DNA from: Membranipora membranacea
Lineage: Eukaryota; Bryozoa; Gymnolaemata; Cheilostomatida; Membraniporidae
Direction of reading: 5' to 3'
Assembly: GCA_914767715.1 (NCBI GenBank)
Contig: OU612068.1
Location: 14,632,001 to 14,696,000 of the forward strand
Length of the DNA stretch: 64,000 bases
Part shown: in pieces, positions 53,301 to 63,359 of the stretch
Numbering within the stretch: the stretch's first letter is position 1
Layout of the letters: each line of letters starts with the position of its first letter
Made by a program: the position numbers and the translations under genes
The notes under the pieces: model-generated
Told to the model about the DNA's origin: nothing
The model's database searches: none
What the model saw: the letters and a program-made list of their open reading frames with translations, nothing else

Positions 53301-54490
53301 AATATACTGTCTAATAGGCTACATCATTACTACCAAGTGACTAGGTACAGGTGGAATGCGGGTGCATCGCTTAATTAATATACTTCCATAAACATGATGC
53401 TACATTGCTCGAAGCAGACAATAAAAATAGTACTGCGTTAAAAGTATCCATACTCACCTCCATTGGCAGTTGCATGACCAGTGACAGGAGCAGGTCTATT
53501 AGTCTGATCCTTCACACCAGAATGCTTCACCAAACTCCCAACCCTCTCGTAAGCTTGTCCATCCTTCATGCCCAGTCTAGTAGTGAGGTGATGAATCAGA
53601 GAATCCTTCTGAGGAGCAGATGCCTGCAGTCTGAGTTCGCTCCCCTTCCTTACAGGTGGGTTATTGAAATAATCCCTTGCCTTTCTCACTCTCTCCATGT
53701 ATCCTGATGGCAGGGGACTCTTCACTTGGTTGATGTGAGTGATTGCTCTCTCTATTGATCTATGCTGCTTGATGAGTTGGAAAGCAGTGACTTGGCCAAC
53801 ATTTTTTATGTTGTCACAGAAGTCACATCCGAGCATGATGCAGAGATCTATGAGCTCAGTGCGTCCTAAATTTAGTTGCCTCAGCACATCTTGCAGTTTT
53901 ATTTCAATAGCATGAGTTTTACCACTGCAAAATGTCAGCTTCTTCAACAGGACAGCTCCACCAAATGGTAAAACATCCGAGTCTTCGCTCCCTACAGCAT
54001 AACATCGACCGGACTTAACAAGCTCTACGCATTGAGCTTCGGCTTCCTCTGGAGCTTGAACGTAAGCCACGCCCATCAGATCAAACAACTCTTTACAGGC
54101 TTTTACATGCTCATGTGTAACCTTCATTGTCTGTTTGGCCAATCGTATCGCCTCCTCATCACGGTCAAGGTCATTCACTGACGCAGCAATCTGGTCAGCG
54201 GCCTTTTTTCTCCTAAGCTCACGCCTTGCCAATGTCTCCGTTTTTATATCCGGTGGCTTACCATCAAAAACATACACTGGTGTTATGCCATTCTCAATCA
54301 GATTTACCGTGCGGAGGAACAACCCGATGACCATCGAAGGCGTATCTTGTTGTGTGGTGGCAAGAAACTGATAAATGCTGACACTAGCATCTATTGCTAT
54401 ATGCTTCTCTGACAGCTGCTGGGCGCTGATCTCACTGATAGATGATGGTGCATGCTCTCTCAATATCTTCATGAGATTTTGGATACCCAT
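41392..54490 (-). CDS. Predicted FEN1-zinc finger-MOV10 helicase fusion, gene 4 (20 exons)
   Basis: Predicted single polypeptide of 1460 residues joining a flap-endonuclease domain to a MOV10-family RNA helicase. Exons (high to low): 54490-53458 (FEN1), 53229-53067, 52918-52657, 52144-51921, 51178-50904, 50190-49947, 49596-49471, 49050-48888, 48526-48387, 47985-47800, 47628-47481, 47200-47045, 46615-46443, 45846-45644, 45334-45126, 44264-44070, 43697-43494, 42358-42270, 41816-41701, 41465-41392 (TAG). The sum is 4383 nt and every junction is phase-consistent. Residues 1-344 are FEN1-like, about 345-398 a helical MOV10-type N-terminal exon, and about 450-475 a C2H2 finger (CRLCDRG..H..H). A second finger ([10 protein letters not shown]) follows near 535, while the CPxxGC finger of the paralogs is lost. 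Helicase motifs: GPPGTGKT (about 970), [52 protein letters not shown]; tail QEWKRSDK. The alternative is two genes, with FEN1 ending inside the first intron; transcript data would decide. Confidence 0.8.
42745..42905. repeat. Short irregular tandem repeat in gene 4 intron
   Basis: The phrase CAGACCACCCTGGC or close variants recurs at intervals of about 40-80 bp, with related CCTGGC/CCTGAC words between, in the intron between the exons ending at 43494 and starting at 42358. No coding potential goes with it. Confidence 0.5.
44517..45028. mobile_element. Foldback MITE, long copy (512 bp)
   Basis: A non-coding element in a gene 4 intron. It begins TAGACAGTTTTCTGA and ends TCAGAAAACTGTCTA, so the ends are inverted repeats bounded by TA. 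The inverted similarity runs about 150 bp inward: AATTCGGAGTT, GGTACTTTTAACCCACGCC and AGGGTTATCTTGAAAACCGC recur as reverse complements in the right half. A TA boundary suits a Tc1/mariner-type target site. A second copy lies at 56928-57158. Confidence 0.8.
46731..47005. repeat. Diverged tandem duplication, period about 156 bp
   Basis: Two related units begin with GTTAACTCAACCATTG at about 46733 and 46889. Both continue with TTACTCCTTC, ATTCTWTTGAGAT and GAGCAYWRAGTCAAGT words in the same order. They lie in the gene 4 intron between the exons ending at 47045 and starting at 46615. Confidence 0.7.
47338..47452. repeat. 15-bp minisatellite (GGGTAAGTCACAT-type units)
   Basis: About eight imperfect units of roughly 13-15 bp built on GGTAAGTMACAT, located in the gene 4 intron next to the Walker A exon. 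On the plus strand each unit contains a perfect GGTAAGT splice-donor word, but gene 4 is transcribed from the other strand. Confidence 0.85.
53458..54490 (-). CDS. FEN1-like: FEN1-like flap endonuclease domain (exon 1 of gene 4)
   Basis: FEN1 normally removes 5' flaps during DNA replication and repair in the nucleus. This single exon encodes 344 residues from [10 protein letters not shown]. All seven metal-ligand acids of FEN1 are present at the expected places: D34 (AIDAS), D76 (VFDGKPP), E149 and E151 (APEEAEA), D170 and D172 (SEDSD), D223 (GCDFC). The loop after D34 is about ten residues shorter than in human FEN1. The fold extends through the helical end around residue 322, but the QGRLDDFF-type PCNA-interacting peptide and the basic tail are absent. 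The exon ends after GCCAATGGAG in a GTGAGT donor (phase 1). Read-through would add six residues and stop at 53438. Being intronless, it could be a captured retrocopy or an original one-exon FEN1. Whether a normal FEN1 exists elsewhere cannot be seen. Confidence 0.9.
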
Positions 54491-56080
54491 GATGATGATG
54501 TTGACTGTTGTCCTCTGTTACTGAAACATGACACATGACAAATATATATTAGATCAGTATATAACATAAAGCAGCTCAGTAGGGGATTATTAGTCACACT
54601 CACAGCAACCGTTCTGCCTTCAATTTCAGGACTTACTAATTTTATTACTTTGTTCATACATGGCCCCTGGGACTGGAAAGGTAAAACTTTTGATGCTTGC
54701 AAGTCTTAGGAGCATAGTAGGACTGCCACAAAAGCCCAAAAACAGGAACTGCAGCAGTCCTATGCTTAGGACTCTAGGAGTCTCATACTGTTCATATTAT
54801 CATAGGTAGTTCGAATCCAGTGAGTGTAGTACATGTAACATTATTATTAGTAAATTAGTGCATAATAATTAGGTGTTATTGTTCAAGTGTTATGACCATA
54901 GGACTGCCGCAGTTCCTGATGTCATTCTTGATGTTATTCTGATCAGAACCAACCTGTCCTGTGGCGGTCTAAATTAACACCCGAACTTCTTCTTGGCCAA
55001 GATGATTAAACCTAAGCCAAATTCTTCACATTTGTTGTTACAATTAAGGGTTGCTCCCACAATGTCCATATTTACTTCCCAAAAACCTTTGTGTATTTTG
55101 ATGATTCAACTATTCTTTTTTATTCATAAAATCTTTATTTTTTTTGGAAATTCCAGTCTCCATGTGAAAAGTTAAGAAAAAGTGTCAGCCCACTGAAAAA
55201 ACTCTAGGAGTGCTGTGTAGTAGTGTGATCACCTTTATTATCAACTGCAACATTCCCATAAAAGTACTCATTGAAATGACTGAACTACCCACATCATGTC
55301 AACTCCAAAACCTGGGTCTTTTGCAATGTTTGACTGCCCCCCCCCCCTCCCATTGACAAAAATTCAGGGGCAGTCAAATATTGCCAAAGATCAAGGTTTT
55401 GGAGCGGACCTATGGAACTACCTCAAATATCATTGAATCAATCTAGTAGCCTGTATTGACAAGGCTTGTCAAGACAGGGTAAATCAGCAGTTACTAACAA
55501 ACTGTGCTTATTTTTGCTTGAGTCATTTTTGTGAACTTATAGTATCAGGGCCAGAGCAGAGCTCAGTCTGAAGGAGTCCGCGGGAGAGCAGGAGTGCAAT
55601 CATATCGCCTCTGCAAGAGACAGTTTTTGTCTAAGATATGATTGCAACCTCATTATTGAATTCTTAGGAAATGTGGCTCAGGTTTTATCGCCATAACTGC
55701 ATACTTGAGTACAGTGATATTAGACAGATTAAATGTAATGCTATGTGAATACATAGAATGTTAGTGGTGAGAGTACACTGCCTTGGGCTTGGGGAGTCCC
55801 TGTATGTATCGATATTGGTGCAGACAATGAACAGTTGACCAATGTTTGCTGGACACAGTTACTCAAGAAGCTTGTTACCTATCCTGTTACTCTGGAGTTG
55901 AGGTGTTGTGGCAGGGGGATGAGATACTCTTCTCTGATAGTGTTAAAAGCTGAAGAAAAGTTATAAACTAATCGCCTTGCATAGTTAGAGTTTGTGATTG
56001 TTGCTGGTATATCAAAACATCATTATCATCATGATTATTTTCAAGTCCATGCTAGTTTTGTCTTACTCTTAGTTGCTCAG
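54491..56080. other. Head-to-head spacer between gene 4 and SENP8
   Basis: 1.6 kb between the divergent start codons of gene 4 (-) and the SENP8-like gene (+), so it presumably holds both promoters. It contains the foldback sequence at 55268-55435 and no recognisable coding sequence. A pyrimidine-rich stretch ending in CAG directly before the SENP8 ATG (56081) suggests an upstream untranslated exon for that gene. Confidence 0.5.
55268..55435. repeat. Imperfect foldback sequence
   Basis: Two arms of about 70 bp are imperfect reverse complements. The best part is CTCCAAAACC...TTTGACTGCCCC on the left against GGGGCAGTCAAA...GGTTTTGGAG on the right. A C-run (about 55337-55347) and a short loop lie between. 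It could be a small MITE or a decayed hairpin repeat. Confidence 0.65.
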
Positions 56081-59000
56081 ATGTCGCAGCATCTGCTCAG
56101 TTATGGAGACTGCTTGCTGGATCCTGAAGACCTCAAACTACTGGAGCATAATGAATGGCTAAACGATAAAGTTATCGATTTTGCGTTTGAGTAAGTATCA
56201 ATAGAAATGATATATCATGAAGAATTCAACCAACCTTTTGTTTTAGTCAAGGCCATGTCCTGTGACACAGAAGGGAGGGAACATTCAAGGAAACAGCTTT
56301 GTTGAAGTTGTGTTCTTTTCTGTCAGGAACCATGTTAAATGTATGTCTTCTTTCCATATTTGTGTTTGAAAATTGCATCCTAAAATATGTTAATGGTGAT
56401 AGTATGCATAATGGCTCTATTAAATTTTTATTTTGTCACCAACAAAATGCTGTAAAGAATGAACACCAGCAGAAAAGAATTCACATTGGAATTTGTGAAG
56501 CTCTTCATTCATCTCATTTCATAGTCATGATACGCTCTATCTTTGTAGATATTTCACAAACACAATAATAAACAAATCTCAATTCAGAAATGATATAATA
56601 CTTTGCTGTGCGGAGGTTATACAACTTACTAAACATTCACCTGGTATGTAGGCTGCTTTCCTGATAGCAGTTATTGTTATAAAATTGGTGGCTCCTGCTT
56701 CATTTTCTGGCTGGCAATAACAATGTGTTGGCTCTGATTGACTATTTTGGTGTTCCATCAATAAAAGCCACTTAAAGTCAACAAATGAAACGCTCCAGCA
56801 TTATACTGGAGGGCTACATCATTATGTAAGCAAGTATTTTTAAATGGCATACTCTATCATTTGTTTGAGGATCACTGCAAACTTATGACTTTTAGCACTT
56901 AATTGGCAGTATGTGCACTTTTGAGAATAGACAGTTTTCTGAGCTCTTATTTATGCCTCAATTCGGAGTTGTCCTCTCACCAGTTTGGTACTTTTAACCC
57001 ACGCCGCATAGGAAAAACCTGCTGGAAGAGGGTTATCTCGAAAACCGCTTATGATAGGGTAAAAATGATTTTTGATTCAGAGTCCAAAAACCAAGTACCA
57101 AACTGGAGAGAGGACAACTCCGAATTGAGGCCTAAAATAGAGCTCAGAAAACTGTCTATAATGCTAGAAAATATCGAGGAAAAAATCATGGTTCATATTT
57201 ATCTACTCGGTATACTTTCAGATGAATTTGTCGAGGCCATTCTTGCAGATCTACATCTTCCCTCTAAACAGTGGATAATAATGCCAATAAACGACAATGA
57301 ATCACTAGATGAATGTGGAGGGAGTCACTGGTGAGCCTAAAAATTTTAAGCTTCACCCTATAGGCCTATATCTCTATCACTTGTATGGTGCTATGTTGGC
57401 TATGTCCCTAACTAGAACAGATGTAACCTTACCAATTCGGAGTTGTCAAGCCACGGTTTATCAAATTGGTCAAAATTCTTTTTATATTGACAAAACATTT
57501 TTTTCTTCTTATGGTCATTCCATAAATATTTCCTCACCACAGTGGTGGCTTGAAGAACGAACTCTGATACAGAGTTTTTAAACAAGTTATGACTGCTCTC
57601 TAATGGTTTATAAACTTTTATCAAATCTCACTTAAATTATTGCTGTGCCAAACTCTTCACTGGAATATTGATTGAGATTTAAACTTATATTATTGACACA
57701 TATACACTGTTTATTCTTTATGGCTTTATTGAAGAGAGTGTTGGGGATTCTCATTTGCCTGTATTTGGAGTTTTTCCCCTTTAAAGTTTAACCATTATTG
57801 TCAGGGCCCAACTGGTATATACTTACTTCATAATAATGTTTTGTAGGAGTGTGTTGTTATATGGCAAAAAAGAGGAGAGTTTCTATCATCTAGATAGCCT
57901 TCATCATCACAACTATCAAACTGCATGTGCTGTTGCAGCTAAAATCTCGACACTTCTAAAGAGTAAGTGAAAGCTGTCACACCTCAACTCAAGGCTGTAT
58001 TGATTAATTGATTTTTACCTTCCTTTCAAAAACAAATCTGTTTAACAGTGATGTTTTTAAATAGAAGGACTGCTGATTATATATTTTGATCACAACTGAT
58101 TTGGATTAAAATTGGATGCGTTATTAGAAAGTACTTGAACTACCTATCATTCAAATGAGATGATAAGATTTATTTCAATTGAGTCAATCAATTCAAGTTC
58201 CCTTACGCAGTAAACATAAATGTTATAGTTGCGTTGAATTGCTTATTTTTAGTACCTGAAGAAAAACAGTGTGTGATCAAATCCACTACCCCTGTGCAAC
58301 AGAATGGTAAGTATCTGAACTGCTGTATCAAAGATGGTTTTATGACTAAGCCTATTTAGGGGTTTGGACTGAATATTGACATAAATTGAGGAAAACGCGA
58401 ATTCAGATTAATCTAAGTGATTTATGTTTTGGCTAACCAAAATATTTCAACAAATGCATGATTGAACAAAAAAAAGTGCAGTCACTCAAATATATACCCT
58501 GGAGGAGTATAGCATTCTCAGGGGGAAATGTCGCCACTTCACTCCATACAGGCCTGAAGTAGTGATATTCAACATTTACTCTTCCTTATTATTTCATCTT
58601 AGCTGAGTCAGCTGAATTAGAATCAAACTAGCCAAACTAAACTGTAACTAATATTTATATTCATTTACTGAGACGGCAATTTGGAGTTGTCTGCTTGGTA
58701 TCTTTGAGGAGACAATCCCTTTTACATATCACATATTTTGGGAAAGACAGCATTCCCTCTCATTTTCATCACAGCTCATTCAATTGATAGAAATTGCTAG
58801 AGTCACTATTTGAGAAACTTCATACAAATCAGACTCAATTCAATCAAAAAGTCAATCAATCCACTGTTTTTCAGGTTCTAAAAATGCTCAGTTTGATTCC
58901 GATATGTCCTAATAGTGGGCACAATCCATGCAAGTGATGTGAGACTTTGTAGCGATTCTCACATCCCTACATTTTTGTCTCTTCCCTGGGCCATGTTGCC

Positions 59001-59210
59001 AATTTGTAGCCTGCTTGGTTCATTGCAGGATATGACTGTGGAATGTTTGTGATAAAGATTGCAGAGGTATTAGTCACTGGTCTAACAGGTGGGCAGTGTA
59101 TACCATGGGAAACACTGAACGCAATAAAACCTGGTGCTATGCATGAATATAGAAGGCATTTAGCTGGGATAATAAAAGATTTGGCAGCATCCAATAATGA
59201 GTTGTCATGA
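56081..59210 (+). CDS. SENP8: SENP8/NEDP1-like NEDD8-specific cysteine protease (6 exons)
   Basis: Ubiquitin-like protease (C48 family) that in other animals matures NEDD8 and removes it from conjugates in the cytosol and nucleus. Exons: 56081-56190, 56549-56643, 57168-57330, 57847-57962, 58253-58306, 59029-59210 (TGA 59208-59210). These give 720 nt, 239 residues and consistent phases; human SENP8 is 212. The N-terminal WLNDKVIDFAFEYF matches the substrate-binding start of the family. The catalytic set is complete: His in GGSHW, Asp in FYHLDSL, the oxyanion Gln in QQN and Cys in GYDCGM. The ATG at 56081 lies directly behind a CAG, so an untranslated exon is likely upstream. Intron 2 carries a MITE whose right end is 9 bp from the exon 3 acceptor. 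AATAAA signals at about 59565 and 59670 are plausible poly-A sites. It is divergent from gene 4 and convergent with the coiled-coil gene. Confidence 0.93.
56928..57158. mobile_element. Foldback MITE, short copy (231 bp), in SENP8 intron 2
   Basis: It has the same termini as the 512-bp element (TAGACAGTTTTCTGAGCTC and its complement) and the same AATTCGGAGTT, GGTACTTTTAACCCACGCC and AAAACCGCTTAT words, but the middle is deleted. The right TA lies at 57157-57158, only nine bases from the first base of SENP8 exon 3. Confidence 0.85.
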
Positions 59211-59943
59211 TCCAGCTTCTCAAGGTACTGTTCAGTTTGAGGTACTAAGTCATATATCTGGATATACACAAATGGAGACAACTATCCTGCACCTGTCTGA
59301 ATTGATAAATGTTATAGTATGCTCGATAAGTGTAATTTTGACAAATTGAAGAGTCCAGCCCCAGTACTCAATGTACTGCATGTCCTGATGGTGCCACCTT
59401 CTTCTAGGTCTATATCTCATCCTTTTTTACCCATCATGCCAGACCTAACTGTATCAAGTGTACATTAACAGTGACATGATACAATCTTATATGCATTATT
59501 AGATAATATGCCGGGATACTGTAAAACACAAAGATATCCTATTTCAATCTGTTGGAAATGACCTAATAAAACGGCTGACTCTATTATGATCGGATTGATT
59601 TCGTATTGTGTATTTCTCGTCTTCTTTTATCTGTTAATGTATGGAAATTGAATGCACTTCATTTGTATCAATAAACTAATGCAAAAAGGAAATTGAATCC
59701 TACTGAATATCAGTAATAAAAATATCAAAACATTTAGGCTAACATTGTGTTCTACAATGTGAGTTGTATGAAGATGAGGGATCGATCCCTTCTATGAGAC
59801 AAAATATCAAATCACTGCTGCCTCAATCTGAAAATAAAGTCTTATATGAAAGACAAATTTTATCATATTGTCATATGTTTGTGTGCTGTTAGCCAGGGTA
59901 GTTACCAAAAGCCGAGTGTGGTATAATCCAGCTGGTCGACACA
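59211..59943. other. Convergent spacer between SENP8 and the coiled-coil gene
   Basis: About 730 bp of 3' flanking sequence shared by two convergent genes. AATAAA occurs at about 59565, 59670 and 59711 on the plus strand, suitable for SENP8. I see no coding potential. Confidence 0.5.
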
Positions 59944-62900
59944 CTAGTAAGCCCTACCCAGGCTCCTTAGTCCCGTCCTGCGCTTGTTTTTCGGAGGGAC
60001 CAGAGCTTGTCTTACTGATGGTTTGGGTGGAAGCTTTGATCTAACTGAAGTCTGTTTGAATATCTCATCTAGCTCATCATCATCGCTCTGTGACTCTATG
60101 ATCCTCACATGCTGACCCCCACCTCTCTGTTTAGGTACTGTGACAGGTTTGAACCTTGGAGCCTTACCTAACGGCAGCTTCCTTTGCACACCTTTGTTTA
60201 CGATTGGAACTGCGGCAGCAGCGGCAAACGGATGACTTTCATTTAGATCTGCTCTCGATGGTTTTGGCTTGGCTGGAGGTAGTGGATGGTTGGGTTTTCT
60301 AGTGAAAAGTGTTGACCTATCAGTAGGGCGGTTTTGCGGTGGTTTGACTGGATGACTCACCAAGGACTCGGGGCTTGACTTATAAGCAGGACTTAATGCT
60401 GGCTGGATGTGAGGCCTGGGTGCGAGAGGCTTCTTGCTATAAGCAGCTGGTTTCTTTTTCTGCAGAGTTGGAAGCTTGGATTTTTCCTTGGCTGGTGGCG
60501 ATTTCTTCTCCCTGCCACCATCTTGTTTAGGCATTGCCAGCTGTTCTCTAACTGTCAATCTAGACTTGTGTTTATACCCAGAGCCTTTAGCCTTCTTGGT
60601 TCTCCTATCTGTGTCATCCCCACTGTCAAGGGAGTTACCCGTCCCACTATCAATACTTATATCCCCATCACTCAACTCCCTGTATGGTGTAAATACTCCC
60701 TCTTGATGCTCTAAGGGTAAGATTGGAGTTAAAGAGTTACCGAAATGCAGCGGTGATCTCTTATACACCGACAGTGTGTTTACAAAGTTACTATCCAACG
60801 CTGCTAATGTTTGGTAGTCATTTCCCGCTTGTGGTTTTCTTGCCTTTACTCTTTGCTGATCTGGAGAGGTGTGGATGGTAGGTGGTTGTCTGCTCTGACC
60901 TGGAGGTAACGGTTTAGCACCAGGCACTGTTTTTAGAATGTACCTATTAGCAGGGGGTCCTCTAGGTTCACTTTTAGTCAATATATAAACAGTCTTTGGC
61001 ACTGATGGTCTTGCTGAAAATAATGAAAATGCAAATCAATAATCTCAATTCATTAAAATATTGCTAATCAATTTTCAGCTTGTTGACAGGGCTACAGGCG
61101 ATTGAGTTTGAATGATTAATATGGTCAGCAATCCAGGAAATTCTGACTTAGGTGATGGTGAGATAGTGTCTTTATGTCTTTACAAATGTTATGTCCCAGT
61201 ATTTCAATATTATTCATATTGCCCTGATCTAGTTTATAGGTTTAAAAATCTTTATATTCACATACAAAGATTATTTGACTTACGTGAGCTGAAGACTTTC
61301 TGCTGTTGGAAGATATACTCGTCAGAGGCATCACTGAGGGGAGAGTATCTGTCTACTGATGGTCTGTGCTTGCTTACTTTCTTACTCTGAGCAGCTGCTA
61401 TATTATCATCTTGTTCTGAGTCCATATCTGCCTCGTCACCACTAGCTGACGCTACCTGAGGTGCTCTCGGAGTAAACTCAACCTTACAATCCACATCAGT
61501 CTTCAGTCCACTTAGATCCAATTCGAATTTCTTCTTCAGTCTGTCAACACGCTCTCTGTACTCCTTAGCTTCATGTTCATCGAGTATTCCGGCTGTAGAA
61601 GGATTGAAGTCTCCACTGCGGACCCTCCTCTCTGGGATGGATTTCTCCCGCTGTGGTGTGAGGGGAGGGGGTAAAGTTGCTGGAGACGCCAGACTTTCTG
61701 ATCGGTTGCTGCTCGTTTCGCGGTCAAAATTTTCTGAAAACTTCTGTTCGTCTGTCAAGGTTCGTTCCAACTCGTCGTCCAAACTCTCGCCGTCCGAGTC
61801 TTTATCCTGCGTTGGCGACGAAACATTTTCAGCTAATTCATTACTGGGCTTATTGATCCACTCTTGAGGGTGTTTGTTTTTTAGGATATTGTCTGCTTGC
61901 TTTGTCAACTTTTCATCCGCTCTTTCCTGATAGAGAGCAATCCACATTCGAGAACAGTTTGCTCTCACCGTCTCATATGTCCTTATGCTCTGCTGTCGCT
62001 GCTGCTCATTAAGAGGCAATGAAATATCAATATCCTGTATGGTAAACTTGATGTCATCTTGTTGGCGGATTAAGTTAGCCCTAGCACCCATCTCTACTGT
62101 ATAATCCTGTTTTATGAGAGCGAGCTCGTAGCTTGCCGTCTGCAATTCTCTGTACACAGATCTCATGCTGTCTGCTAAATATTGTATTTGGTCATACCCT
62201 TCTCGATATTTAGGGTCTTCTCGGGACATCTGTTCAAGTTTTGGATACTCTGCGTTTCTCTCTTGTTTCAGTTGCTTGTAATAGTCTTTTAATTCCCGTT
62301 CTTTCTCCACACAGTTGTCATACTTTTCTTTGACCTCTTCAAACCTATGCACTTGATTCATGAGTAATTTCCTCTCACTCTGTTTTGTCAGCTTCAAGTC
62401 TTTCTTGTACTGTATATCGGTCTCTATTGACTCAACTGTGTGTTCTAAAACTTTGATTTTCTCCAGAAAGTCTGGCATCGTTCGATAGGTTACGGTCCCC
62501 GGCCCTGTTATTCTGCGACTACAGTTATACCATATCTTTGACAGCTCTATTAGTTTGAATCCTTTGACTAGTATATCGGGAATCAGGCGGAAAACTGCTT
62601 CTACAGGCAAATAACCTTTGTAGTCCCTTATTTGCCGCAAACTATCGTCCTCAAAGTCCTTGGAAGATATTGGTCCCTGTGTGATGAGGTTGTTCCATCT
62701 TGATTGGATCTCAAAGATATTCCTGACAGCGAAAGCCAAACGTTGTCTATCTGTTTTATTTTTGAGTTTCTCAAACTGTTTCCCCGATTGTGGCTCTTCC
62801 AGCTGGAAACGAGGAAATTAATATAAGAAATGTACATTGGAAGAGAAAATCATAGAGAGAGTAGCTTCTTGTGTATTGAAGTTTTACAAATGTTGTTTTA

Positions 62901-63359
62901 AGTCCATATTACATAAAGTAGCTCGTAATTCAGAAAATTGTGAGATAGATATGGGGAAGACTTCATATGGACATAATTGGGTTTGAGCCATTTTCAGTCC
63001 CCAAATATAAGATGCCACTCAATCTCTGACAAACATGGCAATTAAGGATCTTCATTAACTCCGCCTTTGCCGAGAACATACCCTTTGTTTAGCCAGCTGA
63101 GCGTCTCTCTCTGCCTTCTCCTTCTGTATTCTCTCCAGCACCTTCATTCTGTTGTCCTTCCGCTTCTTCTTCTTCACGTTACCCAGACCTGCTGTGTTGT
63201 GTTTACTGGTCGTGTTAGCCTTAGGTTTCTTCTTTTTCTTTGGTTTGGGGGCTTGTATCTGGAATGGTGCCGGGTAGTCCTGTGGGTTTGGTGATGGGGT
63301 TAAGTGGTTATCTGGGTCTGACTTCGCGTCATCATCATCGTCATCATCAGATATCTCAT
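59944..63359 (-). CDS. Unrecognised charged coiled-coil protein (5'-partial, 3 exons visible)
   Basis: I do not recognise the family. Exons: 63359-63082, 62802-61284, 61013-59944 (TAG 59946-59944), with phases agreeing, give 954 visible residues. The first visible exon starts inside a codon, so the gene continues beyond the window. The order is an acidic run (DEISDDDDDDD), then a Pro stretch, then a strongly basic segment (KPKKKKKPK; KKKKRKD) that could serve as a nuclear-localisation signal. After these comes a conserved-looking globular part with RNIFEIQSRWNNLI and GYLPVEAVFRLIPDILVKG, then about 200 residues of Lys/Glu-rich coiled coil. The C-terminal 500 residues are Ser/Pro/Lys-rich and probably disordered. 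It is convergent with SENP8. Function is unknown; a nuclear or cytoskeletal scaffold is only a guess from composition. Confidence 0.8.

Noticed and set aside
53405-53707. Plus-strand open frame opposite the FEN1 exon
   Set aside because: It is a shadow of the conserved FEN1 coding frame on the minus strand.
60409-60714. Plus-strand open frames opposite the coiled-coil gene
   Set aside because: They mirror a low-complexity Lys/Pro-rich coding exon on the minus strand and show no independent domain.
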